Shown: positions 1-7,340 of the stretch, piece after piece
Layout: the number at the start of each line of letters is the position of its first letter
Position numbering within the stretch: the stretch's first letter is position 1
NCBI GenBank assembly: GCA_963746955.1
Contig: CAVVDR010000027.1
Span: 41,510 to 105,509 of the forward strand
Length of the DNA stretch: 64,000 nt
From: DASQBT01 sp963746955
Lineage (GTDB): Bacteria; Pseudomonadota; Gammaproteobacteria; Burkholderiales; Thiobacillaceae
Direction: 5' to 3'
Position numbers and translations under genes: made by a program
Notes under the pieces: generated by a model
Databases searched by the model: none
Told to the model about the DNA's origin: nothing
Seen by the model: the letters and a program-made list of their open reading frames with translations, nothing else

Positions 1-152
1 GCAAGGTCAATGCCAAGAGCATCATGGGCGTCATGATGCTGGCCGCGGCGAAGGGCGCCACAGTCGAGATCGAAACCGATGGACCGGATGAGCAGAGCGC
101 CATGGATGCGTTGATCACCCTGATCAAGAACAACTTCGGCGAGGGGGAGTAG
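1..152 (+). CDS. ptsH: HPr phosphocarrier protein, C-terminal part (cut by window edge)
   Basis: The reading frame is open from base 3 to the TAG at 150-152 and gives the last 50 residues of an HPr protein, with the characteristic KSIMGVMMLAA helix around the regulatory Ser. HPr passes phosphate from enzyme I to downstream PTS proteins; in Betaproteobacteria the chain is usually regulatory rather than sugar-transporting. The active-site His half lies outside the window. The stop is 4 bases before the ptsI start, and the 3' end of the gene contains the purine-rich ribosome site for ptsI, so the two are one operon. Confidence 0.93.
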   Translation, partial: KVNAKSIMGVMMLAAAKGATVEIETDGPDEQSAMDALITLIKNNFGEGE

Positions 153-156
153 GCAC

Positions 157-1878
157 GTGTTCAGCCTGCACGGCATAGGCGTATCCGGCGGCATCGCAAT
201 CGGCCGCGCCCACCTGACCTCCAGCACGCGCGTGGAGGTGCCGCACTACGTTCTGGCCAAGGAGCACCTCGATGAGGAACTGAAGCGCTTTGAGGCAGCC
301 TTCAACCGGGCCAAGCTGGAACTGGAAGGCCTGCGCGCGCACATTCCGCCCAATGCGCCGCAGGAAATGGCCGCCTTCCTCGATATGCACCTCATGATCA
401 TGAATGACGACATTCTTGACGAGGAACCGAAGCGCATCATCCGCGAAACCCAGTGCAACGCAGAATGGGCTCTGAGCCAGCAGATGGAAGCCCTGGTGGG
501 TCAGTTCGAAGCGATGGACGACCCCTATCTTCGCGGCCGCTCGGAGGATGTGGTTCAGGTGGTGCAACGGGTGCTGAAGGTACTGATGGGGCACCCGGGG
601 CATTCCCCGCTGGAAAACGTGGACGGACAGGAATGCGTGCTGGTCGCGCACGAGCTGACCCCGGCCGACATGATTCTGTTCAAGAACGTACGCTTTGCCG
701 CCTTCATCACCGATCTGGGCGGAGCCACGTCGCATACTGCGATTCTGGCGCGCAGCCTGAATATTCCCTCGGTAATGGCGCTGCACAATGCCCGCTCACT
801 GGTCCGGGATCACGAATGGATTATTGTCGACGGACGCGACGGGGTGGTCATTGTCGATCCGGATCAGGTCATCCTGGATGAATACCGCGTCAAGCAGGAT
901 CAATGGCGGCGCGAGACTGAAAAGCTCAAACGCATCAAATTCAGTCGCGCCCGCACCCTGGATGGCACCGAGGTCGAACTGTTTGCCAACATCGAACTGC
1001 CGCAGGACATAGAGGCGGTAAAGGAGTCGAGTGCGCAGGGCATCGGCCTTTTCCGCAGCGAGTTTCTGTTCCTGAGCCGGGACGACCTGCCTTCGGAAGA
1101 CGAGCAGTTCGAAGCGTACAGGCATGTGGCCGTCGCCATGGAGGGCAAGCCCGTCACCATTCGCACCCTGGATCTGGGTGCCGACAAGCGGGCGCCGTGG
1201 GGCCACACTTCAGCAGACAACCCCGCCCTGGGCCTGCGGGCCATCCGGCTTTGCCTGGCCGAGCCCAAGTTGTTCCTGTCTCAACTGCGGGCCATCCTGC
1301 GGGCGTCCCATTATGGCAACGTCCGCATCCTGATCCCGATGCTGGCCCATTTCGGCGAATTGCGCCAAACCCTGCAACTGATTGTCGCCGCCAAGCAAAG
1401 TCTGCGAGATGCGAAAGTAGCCTTCGATGAGAACGTTCCCGTAGGCGGCATGATAGAAATTCCCGCGGCTGCCCTTATGGCGGGCACCTTTGCCGAACAC
1501 CTGGATTTCTTGTCCATCGGCACCAACGACCTGATTCAGTACACCCTGGCCATCGACCGTGCGGACGATGCCGTGGCCCATCTCTATGACCCCCTGCATC
1601 CCGCGGTGCTTACGCTGATTCACCAGACCATCAAGGCAGGGAAAAAGAACGGAAAGTCCGTCGCCGTGTGCGGAGAAATGGCGGGGGATCCGGAACTCAC
1701 GCGCCTGCTGCTCGGTCTGGGCTTGCGTTCCTTTTCGATGCATCCCACCAGCCTGCTGCCGGTCAAGAACCAGATTCTGCGCAGCCAGTTGGATGAGGTT
1801 TCGGATCTGACCCTGCGCATGGTGAAAAACATGGACCCGGACAAGACCCACAACCTGCTCGCCAAGCTCAACGCTTGA
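157..1878 (+). CDS. ptsI: PTS enzyme I (phosphoenolpyruvate-protein phosphotransferase)
   Basis: This 573-residue cytoplasmic protein has the normal length of enzyme I, which autophosphorylates from phosphoenolpyruvate and phosphorylates HPr. The phospho-His motif GGATSHTAI puts the active His at residue 193. The C-terminal PEP-binding barrel has the catalytic Cys in VCGEMAGDP at about residue 505. The start is GTG, with GAGGGGGAG just upstream inside the end of ptsH. The stop overlaps the possible TTG start of the next gene. No sugar-specific EII gene is seen nearby, which fits a regulatory PTS. Confidence 0.96.
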   Translation: MFSLHGIGVSGGIAIGRAHLTSSTRVEVPHYVLAKEHLDEELKRFEAAFNRAKLELEGLRAHIPPNAPQEMAAFLDMHLMIMNDDILDEEPKRIIRETQCNAEWALSQQMEALVGQFEAMDDPYLRGRSEDVVQVVQRVLKVLMGHPGHSPLENVDGQECVLVAHELTPADMILFKNVRFAAFITDLGGATSHTAILARSLNIPSVMALHNARSLVRDHEWIIVDGRDGVVIVDPDQVILDEYRVKQDQWRRETEKLKRIKFSRARTLDGTEVELFANIELPQDIEAVKESSAQGIGLFRSEFLFLSRDDLPSEDEQFEAYRHVAVAMEGKPVTIRTLDLGADKRAPWGHTSADNPALGLRAIRLCLAEPKLFLSQLRAILRASHYGNVRILIPMLAHFGELRQTLQLIVAAKQSLRDAKVAFDENVPVGGMIEIPAAALMAGTFAEHLDFLSIGTNDLIQYTLAIDRADDAVAHLYDPLHPAVLTLIHQTIKAGKKNGKSVAVCGEMAGDPELTRLLLGLGLRSFSMHPTSLLPVKNQILRSQLDEVSDLTLRMVKNMDPDKTHNLLAKLNA

Positions 1879-2516
1879 GCACGAAGCCGATTCCATTCGT
1901 GCGAAAAGCGCAATACTGGGGTGACGCCTGCCGGCTGTTGAGCCGCAAGGATCCGGTCATGAAGGCCCTGATCCGGAACCATCCGGATTCCATCCTGCGC
2001 AGCCGGGGCAATGCCTTTGAAACCCTGTTGCGCGCCATCGTCGGGCAACAGATCTCGCTCAAGTCGGCCGACGCGGTATGGGCACGCTTATGCGCTGCAA
2101 CGCCCATCCAGGCCGAATCGGTGAGCCGGCTTGAGCCTGATCAGTTAAGACTCTCCGGACTGTCGCGCATGAAGGCAGAGTACTGCTGTGATCTGGCAGG
2201 CCATTTCGTCGAAGGCCGTATTCGCCCGCGCCGCTGGGCGCGCATGGAGGACGAAGCGATCATCGCCGAGTTGATCGACGTTCGCGGCATCGGCCGCTGG
2301 ACCGCGGAGATGTTCCTGATGTTTCATCTGCTGCGGCCCAATGTCTGGCCAGTGGATGACTTGGGCCTGCTAAGGGCATTAAGCCTTCATTACGCCGAGG
2401 GTGAAAAAATCACCCCGAGCCGCGCACGGGGAATGGGTGAGGCCTGGCAGCCCTGGCGCACGGTGGCCACCTGGTACTTGTGGCGCAGCCTCGATCCGGT
2501 GCCGGTGGAATACTAG
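1875..2516 (+). CDS. DNA-3-methyladenine glycosylase II-like (HhH-GPD family)
   Basis: The predicted protein of about 213 residues belongs to the AlkA-type HhH-GPD base-excision glycosylases, which remove alkylated purines from DNA. Visible marks are the LRAIVGQQIS segment, the helix-hairpin-helix DVRGIGRWTAE, and the following WPVDDLGL, whose Asp is the expected catalytic residue. The listed start is TTG and overlaps the ptsI stop. A GTG at 1899 in the same frame is an equally good start and would fit homologues that begin near the AQYW segment. It is co-directional with ptsI and probably read through from it. Confidence 0.88.
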   Translation: MSTKPIPFVRKAQYWGDACRLLSRKDPVMKALIRNHPDSILRSRGNAFETLLRAIVGQQISLKSADAVWARLCAATPIQAESVSRLEPDQLRLSGLSRMKAEYCCDLAGHFVEGRIRPRRWARMEDEAIIAELIDVRGIGRWTAEMFLMFHLLRPNVWPVDDLGLLRALSLHYAEGEKITPSRARGMGEAWQPWRTVATWYLWRSLDPVPVEY

Positions 2517-2536
2517 GAAGTGGTGGCCAACGGCAC

Positions 2537-2559
2537 TAAAAAGCCCCGCATCGCAGGGC
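2537..2559 (-). terminator. Intrinsic terminator of grxD
   Basis: Read on the minus strand, this is a 7-bp stem (GCCCTGC/GCGGGGC, one wobble pair) with a 3-base loop, followed by a run of five T. It lies just after the grxD stop, between the convergent ends of the glycosylase gene and grxD. Confidence 0.7.
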
Positions 2560-2583
2560 CTTGTTTCGAGTGATCAAGCGAAC

Positions 2584-2904
2584 TCACGCCGCCTGCGCAT
2601 CCGACAGAAGTTTCTGCAATTCCCCCTTCTGGTACATCTCGGTCATGATGTCCGACCCGCCGACAAGCTGGCCATTCACGTACAACTGAGGAATCGTGGG
2701 CCAGTTGGAAAACTCCTTGATGCCCTGGCGGATTTCGGGGTCAGCCAATACATTGACAGAAACATAATCCGTCACGCCGCATGCCTTAAGAAGGCTGGCC
2801 GCATTGGACGAGAATCCGCATTGGGGAAACTGCGGCGTGCCTTTCATGAACAGCACGACTTTGTTGCCGGTGATGGTTTCGCGCAGGGTGTTTTGTATGC
2901 TCAT
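2584..2904 (-). CDS. grxD: Monothiol glutaredoxin Grx4
   Basis: This 106-residue protein carries the monothiol glutaredoxin active site CGFS (in PQCGFSSNA) and the GSH-binding WPTIPQLYVNG and GGSDI segments. Such proteins bind a glutathione-ligated [2Fe-2S] cluster as a bridging dimer and act in iron-sulfur cluster trafficking in the cytoplasm. In many Betaproteobacteria grxD directly follows prmC; here it is separated from prmC by the HprK-related cassette. It has its own strong promoter with a palindromic operator at the predicted start point, and its own terminator. Confidence 0.95.
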   Translation of the reverse strand: MSIQNTLRETITGNKVVLFMKGTPQFPQCGFSSNAASLLKACGVTDYVSVNVLADPEIRQGIKEFSNWPTIPQLYVNGQLVGGSDIMTEMYQKGELQKLLSDAQAA

Positions 2905-2921
2905 GGCGTGCTCCTATTAAT

Positions 2922-2940
2922 CTTGAGTAATTTACTCAAG
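2922..2940. promoter_or_regulatory. Perfect 19-bp palindrome, probable repressor operator (IscR-like)
   Basis: The sequence CTTGAGTAA-T-TTACTCAAG is a perfect inverted repeat (9+1+9). It lies between the -10 box and the ribosome site of grxD, so a bound protein would cover the transcription start. The pattern ATAcTTGAnTAA...TTAnTCAAg resembles IscR type 1 sites of Proteobacteria, and grxD is a biologically sensible IscR target. That assignment is inference; the palindrome itself is certain. Confidence 0.7.
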
Positions 2941-2941
2941 T

Positions 2942-2970
2942 ATTATACGGTTTCGTGAATCTTCTTTCAA
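2942..2970 (-). promoter_or_regulatory. grxD: Sigma-70 promoter of grxD
   Basis: On the minus strand, TTGAAA (2965-2970) and a consensus TATAAT (2942-2947) are separated by exactly 17 bases. Transcription would begin around 2935, inside the palindromic operator and about 30 bases before the grxD ATG. Confidence 0.8.
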
Positions 2971-3207
2971 GCTGGGGATTCCTTGGGCGGAATGAAGGCA
3001 TTGTGTAGCAAATGAGGAATCAGCAGTTGAAGAGGCACGTGAAGCCGGGGGCACTCAAGAACATCACCACCAATCAGGCCGGCGGCGCCTCACTGGCCGC
3101 CTATGAGCGCATCTTGGAAATGAAGTGGCTACGCCAGCGCGCAGGTTATTCCCCGTCGAAGAACGAAGGGGGTTGCGGTCGATTGCCACCGCCAAGGCGG
3201 AAACAAT
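2971..3207. other. Intergenic stretch without a supported gene
   Basis: Only a 65-codon plus-strand frame (3012-3209) is open here. It lacks a convincing ribosome site and I recognise no family. It could be a decayed remnant left when the cassette to the right was inserted, but nothing firm can be said. Confidence 0.4.
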
Positions 3208-3230
3208 AAAAAAAAGCGCCTTCTGGCGCC
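3208..3230 (-). terminator. Intrinsic terminator of the twin-arginine protein gene
   Basis: On the minus strand this reads GGCGCC-AGAA-GGCGC followed by eight T. It is 22 bases after the stop of the exported-protein gene and is a textbook rho-independent terminator. Confidence 0.8.
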
Positions 3231-3251
3231 TTGATGCTCCGACCCTGGATT

Positions 3252-3947
3252 TCACGGGTGCAGGCTCTTGAAGTAAGCAAGGACTTGTGAGGCATTCCAA
3301 TTCGCTCCCAATGGATCGTATATGCCGCCAGTGACGATCACGGCGTTGAACATGGCAACGACATCTGATTGGGTAATCGGATATTTGGTCTGGTCGGCAG
3401 CATTCAAATAAGCTGCAATCGCCTCTTGGCCTAATGCGAAACCTGAATCTGTAAATCCGCTCCTCACTTGCAGCTGGACGTTTGTATCTGCGATGGGTGA
3501 GTAACCCCAGTTATTGTCATATGTGGGGACATAACCGAGCAACACTTCCAACACTGTGGCTGTCCGATTGTCACTCGGGGATATGGTGTGAGCTCTATAG
3601 GCATTAGCAAAGTGTGTTGGCGCACTTTTTGGAGAGCCTTGGAAATTACGTGCACCGGCCACATTTTGATGGATTGCGTTGTGAACGTAAAAATCCGAAT
3701 CCAAAGGCCACGCAGCAAGATAGGTAGCTGGGGAAGATCCAAGCGTCGCACAAGATACTGGTTCTCCATGGCTGGAAACATTGCCCGACTGCATGCCGGA
3801 GATGGTGCAGTTATACGGAGCGGCGCCCAATACCTGCCTGCTGGCCAATGTACCCAACACGGCCGGTGCCACTAATCCGGCCTTGGTCAGTCGACGGCGG
3901 CTCACATCGACCTGAGGTGTTTCCTTGTTGGTTTTGGTTTCTTCCAT
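3252..3947 (-). CDS. Exported protein with twin-arginine-type N-terminus, HprK-related cassette
   Basis: This 231-residue protein begins with a hydrophilic segment, then SRRRLTKAG and a hydrophobic stretch (VAPAVLGTLAS), resembling a Tat signal. The mature part starts near AAPYNCTISG and contains two Cys about 20 residues apart. I recognise the N-terminal pattern and the YNCTISG motif from betaproteobacterial genes next to HprK-related kinase A cassettes, but no enzymatic function is known to me. It lies 137 bases downstream of the nucleotidyltransferase gene and ends in its own terminator. It is a plausible substrate of the cassette; this is inference. Its base composition looks lower in GC than its neighbours. 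Confidence 0.6.
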   Translation of the reverse strand: MEETKTNKETPQVDVSRRRLTKAGLVAPAVLGTLASRQVLGAAPYNCTISGMQSGNVSSHGEPVSCATLGSSPATYLAAWPLDSDFYVHNAIHQNVAGARNFQGSPKSAPTHFANAYRAHTISPSDNRTATVLEVLLGYVPTYDNNWGYSPIADTNVQLQVRSGFTDSGFALGQEAIAAYLNAADQTKYPITQSDVVAMFNAVIVTGGIYDPLGANWNASQVLAYFKSLHP

Positions 3948-4084
3948 GCGTCACCTGCGAATACGTTATCCTCGTTTATACCAAGCAATTTCCATTCCCA
4001 AAAGCGCGGTACGCCGCTGCGCCGAGGATTGGGGCAGGCAGCTGGACTGCCAGCCGGAATTGTGTAAGAAAAACCGACACCGAC

Positions 4085-5182
4085 TTAGTCCTTTTTGCTG
4101 TTCTCAGGTTCTGGAATGAGACCCTGCCAAGCCTTGTAGGCCAGATGGGGGAGCAGCAGGGACAGCGGCATGCGCAGGGCATGGGAACGGACATATAGAA
4201 CGAATGCCGCCAGGGCGTTGCCGGCCAAGCGACAGCTCGAATGGGCGCTGGCAAAGCCGCGCAGGAACAGCGTGTCTTGCAGGAGCGCTCGCCCGGTCCA
4301 GACAGGTGGCGCGGTTGCCGCCAATAATTCGCCTGGCACAGGGGTACACAGGAGTCTGGCGCAATAGCGCAAACCCAATCCCAACGGGCCTGTCAGGCCG
4401 AGTTCGCGGCCGCGCCGCAACAAATCATCCCACCAGTTCACGCGGCTCTTGCCGTGCCGCAACAGGGCATCCAAGTCCACTAAGTCGCGCAAGGAATGGC
4501 CCCATTCCCCCTCATGGAAGAGATGGGTCGCAGAATGGAGCACCAGATCTTCCAGACTGGGTACGCAGAGTGACTGAAAGCCAGGGAGCAGTTGGCTCGC
4601 CGCGATGACCCGTTCGGGATAGGTACGCAGACGCGCGGTTTCAGGCAATAGATTGTGGTGGACGTCGAGTTGGCTCTTGCGGCGGATGTGCGTCATCGGC
4701 GGCAGTTCGTGCATCCAGCGCCGGTAATAGCGCTGGTCGTAGGCGCTGTGATGGCTGCTGATCCAGCCATGCAGCATGAGCGTGGACTCGGTCCGGGCCA
4801 GGGCTGCCTTTGGCACCAGGATGTCGATATCGGCGAAAAGCCGACCTTCGGCGGGGGGTAGGTCGGCCATCACATAGGCCGCGCCTTTCAGCAGTACCGC
4901 AGGGATCCTTTCGCTGCTGAGCGCCTGATCCAGCTTGCGCGCTTCCCAGGCAACGGCTTGGCGCTGCCGCGCAGCGGCGGTGGCGACGCCGGAAAAATGC
5001 CGCCGTATCGCGGTGGGCAAGCCTGGTGTCAGGCCACCCGCTTCGGCCAGCACCGCGAGCCGTGAAAGCAGCCCAGCCTGGCGGGCTTGGCGCAGCAAGA
5101 TGTCCCAAGCCGCCATTGATAGATCCGCCATCTTCTCCGGCGCGATCAATACATCGAGAAGGGGTTGGCAGAACGGCTTCAC
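4085..5182 (-). CDS. Uncharacterised nucleotidyltransferase (NTP_transf_5 type)
   Basis: About 365 residues. The core shows the minimal nucleotidyltransferase fold: LLKGAAYVMADL, then the metal-binding pair in LFADIDILVPK, then SQLDVHHNLLP as third acidic strand. The helical N- and C-terminal parts match the uncharacterised NTP_transf_5 family. I chose the GTG at 5182, which overlaps the kinase stop by 4 bases (GTGA), rather than an ATG 63 bases upstream that would overlap far more. Translational coupling to the HprK-related kinase shows they act together. Which group is transferred to which target cannot be read from the sequence. Confidence 0.8.
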   Translation of the reverse strand: MKPFCQPLLDVLIAPEKMADLSMAAWDILLRQARQAGLLSRLAVLAEAGGLTPGLPTAIRRHFSGVATAAARQRQAVAWEARKLDQALSSERIPAVLLKGAAYVMADLPPAEGRLFADIDILVPKAALARTESTLMLHGWISSHHSAYDQRYYRRWMHELPPMTHIRRKSQLDVHHNLLPETARLRTYPERVIAASQLLPGFQSLCVPSLEDLVLHSATHLFHEGEWGHSLRDLVDLDALLRHGKSRVNWWDDLLRRGRELGLTGPLGLGLRYCARLLCTPVPGELLAATAPPVWTGRALLQDTLFLRGFASAHSSCRLAGNALAAFVLYVRSHALRMPLSLLLPHLAYKAWQGLIPEPENSKKD

Positions 5183-6078
5183 GCCTGAAGTTCCCGAAAT
5201 ACCCGCAAGGCGTCGTCCAGTTGGCCGTATTCGAAATCCCAGCAATCACAAGCGTCCATCAAAGCTGCCGCCCGTTGGAATCCCAATGAACCGAGCAGGC
5301 TGTAGTTGAATGCATGACTGGCCAGATGGAGAAACGCGGCGGCTTTGGAGTGGGGAGTGAGTTGTGCGGCAGCGCCCGCTTTCCAGCGCGGGAAAACGAT
5401 CCAGCGGGGGTGGGCCGGTGTGCCCATATTCTCCAGGCTCTGGGATGTGGGACGAAGATGCGCCACCGTGCCTTTGTGGGTGTCGCGGGCGGCATCCCCC
5501 AGCACGGCTTCCGTTGAGTGGGCGCGGATGATGTCGATGGAGGCGTTTTTCAGACTGACCGGGCGGGCGAGACCGTACAAGAGCCCATCGTCGCGATCGA
5601 TCAGGGCGATTTCGTCGGACAGCAACCGCCAGCCGTCCAGCATGAGCGCCGCGGTCAGGGTACTTTTCCCCGCGCCAGGATCGCCGGGCATGATGAGGGC
5701 ATGGCCGTCTCGTTCCAGGACGGCGCCATGGAGCATAAGGTAGTGGTGGGCGTGGCCTGCAACGCACCAATTCATGCCCCACTCCAGCATGGCGAAGGCT
5801 TGGTCCCGGGGCAGCGGCTTGAAAGGCGTGTAGCCGTCATGCCAGAACTGGGCTTGGGGGTGATAGAGCCGACGCATCCCGCCCAGTGCGTCGATGCGCA
5901 CGTGGAAGTCAGAGAAAGCCCCTGCCGCCAGCGGGAATTCACCGTAGAGCTTGGCCAGACCATGAGCTATATCCGGCAGATGGCTGCTTATGCGAAAAAT
6001 AAACGGCCCCGTTGCGAGTTGCAGCCCTGAGCGCAGGCGCCGGCTCAGGTCCGCTGGGGAAAGGTCGCTCAGTCGCAT
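5179..6078 (-). CDS. HprK-related kinase A
   Basis: The protein of about 299 residues has an HPr-kinase-like P-loop core, with Walker A GDPGAGKST around residues 130-139 in the context HGAVLERDGHALIMPG, followed by LSDEIALI. Bona fide HprK phosphorylates a Ser of HPr; this relative is shorter, lacks the usual N-terminal HprK domain, and belongs to what I know as HprK-related kinase A (TIGR04352). The ATG at 6078 is chosen because it overlaps the PqqD-like gene by only 10 bases and gives the expected MRLSDLSP start; an upstream in-frame ATG at 6096 is possible. Stop and start of the next gene share GTGA. Confidence 0.85.
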   Translation of the reverse strand: MRLSDLSPADLSRRLRSGLQLATGPFIFRISSHLPDIAHGLAKLYGEFPLAAGAFSDFHVRIDALGGMRRLYHPQAQFWHDGYTPFKPLPRDQAFAMLEWGMNWCVAGHAHHYLMLHGAVLERDGHALIMPGDPGAGKSTLTAALMLDGWRLLSDEIALIDRDDGLLYGLARPVSLKNASIDIIRAHSTEAVLGDAARDTHKGTVAHLRPTSQSLENMGTPAHPRWIVFPRWKAGAAAQLTPHSKAAAFLHLASHAFNYSLLGSLGFQRAAALMDACDCWDFEYGQLDDALRVFRELQA

Positions 6079-6383
6079 GACACCGGTTCGATACATTCGT
6101 GGATGAGCAACACGCGCAGCAGTTCGTCGACCGCAGCTTGCATTTCCTGAGCCATTATGGGCGCGGCCATCATGGCGTTAAGAGCCTGCTCTATGGCAGA
6201 CTTATCCAGTCCATGAGATTCAGCCAAGAGGTCCAGCACGGCAAGAGCCGCGTCGGAGAGACGCATGGTCTCGCCTGTGCCGCTGTGATAGATCACCCAT
6301 TCGCCATCGCCTTGCCAGCGCTCGAATTCCACGCCGGGTGGGATGCGAAAGCATTCCGGCCTGGTCACCTCTGCCCCGGCCAT
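6069..6383 (-). CDS. PqqD-like peptide chaperone of the HprK-related system
   Basis: This 104-residue winged-helix protein resembles PqqD, the small chaperone that presents precursor peptides to modifying enzymes. The signature is a beta-rich start (WVIYHSGTGETMRLSDAALAVLDLL) followed by two helices. In this context it matches the PqqD-related family of the HPr-rel-A system (TIGR04353, from memory). It starts inside the end of prmC (19-base overlap), so the cassette is transcribed from the prmC side. Confidence 0.8.
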   Translation of the reverse strand: MAGAEVTRPECFRIPPGVEFERWQGDGEWVIYHSGTGETMRLSDAALAVLDLLAESHGLDKSAIEQALNAMMAAPIMAQEMQAAVDELLRVLLIHECIEPVSCD

Positions 6384-7225
6384 TGTCCGCCGCTGACGCG
6401 GGTTTGACCTGCCAGGTCAGCGAGGGTGAAGATCTGGCTCAGACCAGCTTGATCCAACAACGCGCGGCAGGCAGCCGCCTGGTCATAGCCGTGTTCCAGA
6501 ATCAACCAGCCATCGGGCCGCAATCGGGCCGTGGCGCCAGCCACGAGGATGCTAATTGCGTCCAATCCGGCGGGACCTGACGCAAGAGCAGACCAGGGTT
6601 CATGGCGTAAATCACCGTTGCCAAGGTGGAAGTCGCCACTGGCGACATAGGGCGGGTTCGAAATGATCATGTCGAAATTCGTCGCAGCCAATTGAGCGTA
6701 CCAGTCGCTATCGAGGAAACGGACATTACTGGCTGCAAGTCGATCTGCGTTCTCCTTGGCTACTTCCAGGGCGGCCTCGCTCACATCTACAGCCAGCACC
6801 TCGCAATCCTGCCGCTCGATAGCCATGGAGATGGCAATGCATCCGCTTCCCGTGCCCAAGTCCAGCACGCGCGCAGGCCGGTCCTTGGGCAGCCGTTCAA
6901 GCGCAGCCTCCACCAGAAGTTCAGTCTCCGGCCGCGGGATCAGCACGGATGGCCCGACCTTGAAAGACCGCCCATAAAATTCACGCCGGCCCAGGATATA
7001 GGCAATGGGCTCACCTGCAAGGCGGCGTGCGAGTAACGATTCATAGCGAAGGCTGGACTCGCCATTGAGCTCCTGATCGTCGTGGGTCAGCAGCCATGCC
7101 CGGTCGACGTTCAGCGCCTGTTCAAGCAAAACCCGTATTTCCAGCCGACTCTCCGCGGCTTGCAGCGACAAGGCTTGAGACAATCGGGGTGAATCCCGGA
7201 ATAGAACATCCTTGATGGTCGACAT
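6365..7225 (-). CDS. prmC: Peptide chain release factor N5-glutamine methyltransferase
   Basis: PrmC methylates the Gln of the GGQ motif in release factors RF1 and RF2. The 286-residue product has the N-terminal helical domain (REFYGRSFKV, VLIPRPETELLVE), the SAM site VLDLGTGSGCIAISMA and the catalytic NPPY motif (MIISNPPYVAS). I chose the ATG at 7225, giving MSTIKDVLF, because homologues start there; the frame is open for 29 more codons upstream. Its substrate gene prfA is 1.4 kb away on the same strand, with sqr inserted between them in the opposite direction. Confidence 0.94.
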   Translation of the reverse strand: MSTIKDVLFRDSPRLSQALSLQAAESRLEIRVLLEQALNVDRAWLLTHDDQELNGESSLRYESLLARRLAGEPIAYILGRREFYGRSFKVGPSVLIPRPETELLVEAALERLPKDRPARVLDLGTGSGCIAISMAIERQDCEVLAVDVSEAALEVAKENADRLAASNVRFLDSDWYAQLAATNFDMIISNPPYVASGDFHLGNGDLRHEPWSALASGPAGLDAISILVAGATARLRPDGWLILEHGYDQAAACRALLDQAGLSQIFTLADLAGQTRVSGGQWPGQR

Positions 7226-7340
7226 TGGATGAACAGCGCTAAGGTAATTCATTAACTTGACGTAAATAGGGATAATTGCCGCTTCGCGCCGCTTTCCCTG
7301 CAGCCAGCGCAAACTACCAGAATAATAGGAGACAGCTCAC

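Noticed and set aside
3012..3209. 65-codon plus-strand frame between grxD and the exported-protein gene
   Set aside because: No ribosome site, no recognisable family, and it runs into the terminator of the opposite gene.
1..6383. HprK-related kinase as the partner kinase of the HPr encoded at the left edge
   Set aside because: It lacks the N-terminal HprK domain and is coupled to PqqD-like and nucleotidyltransferase genes, so closeness to ptsH is probably chance.
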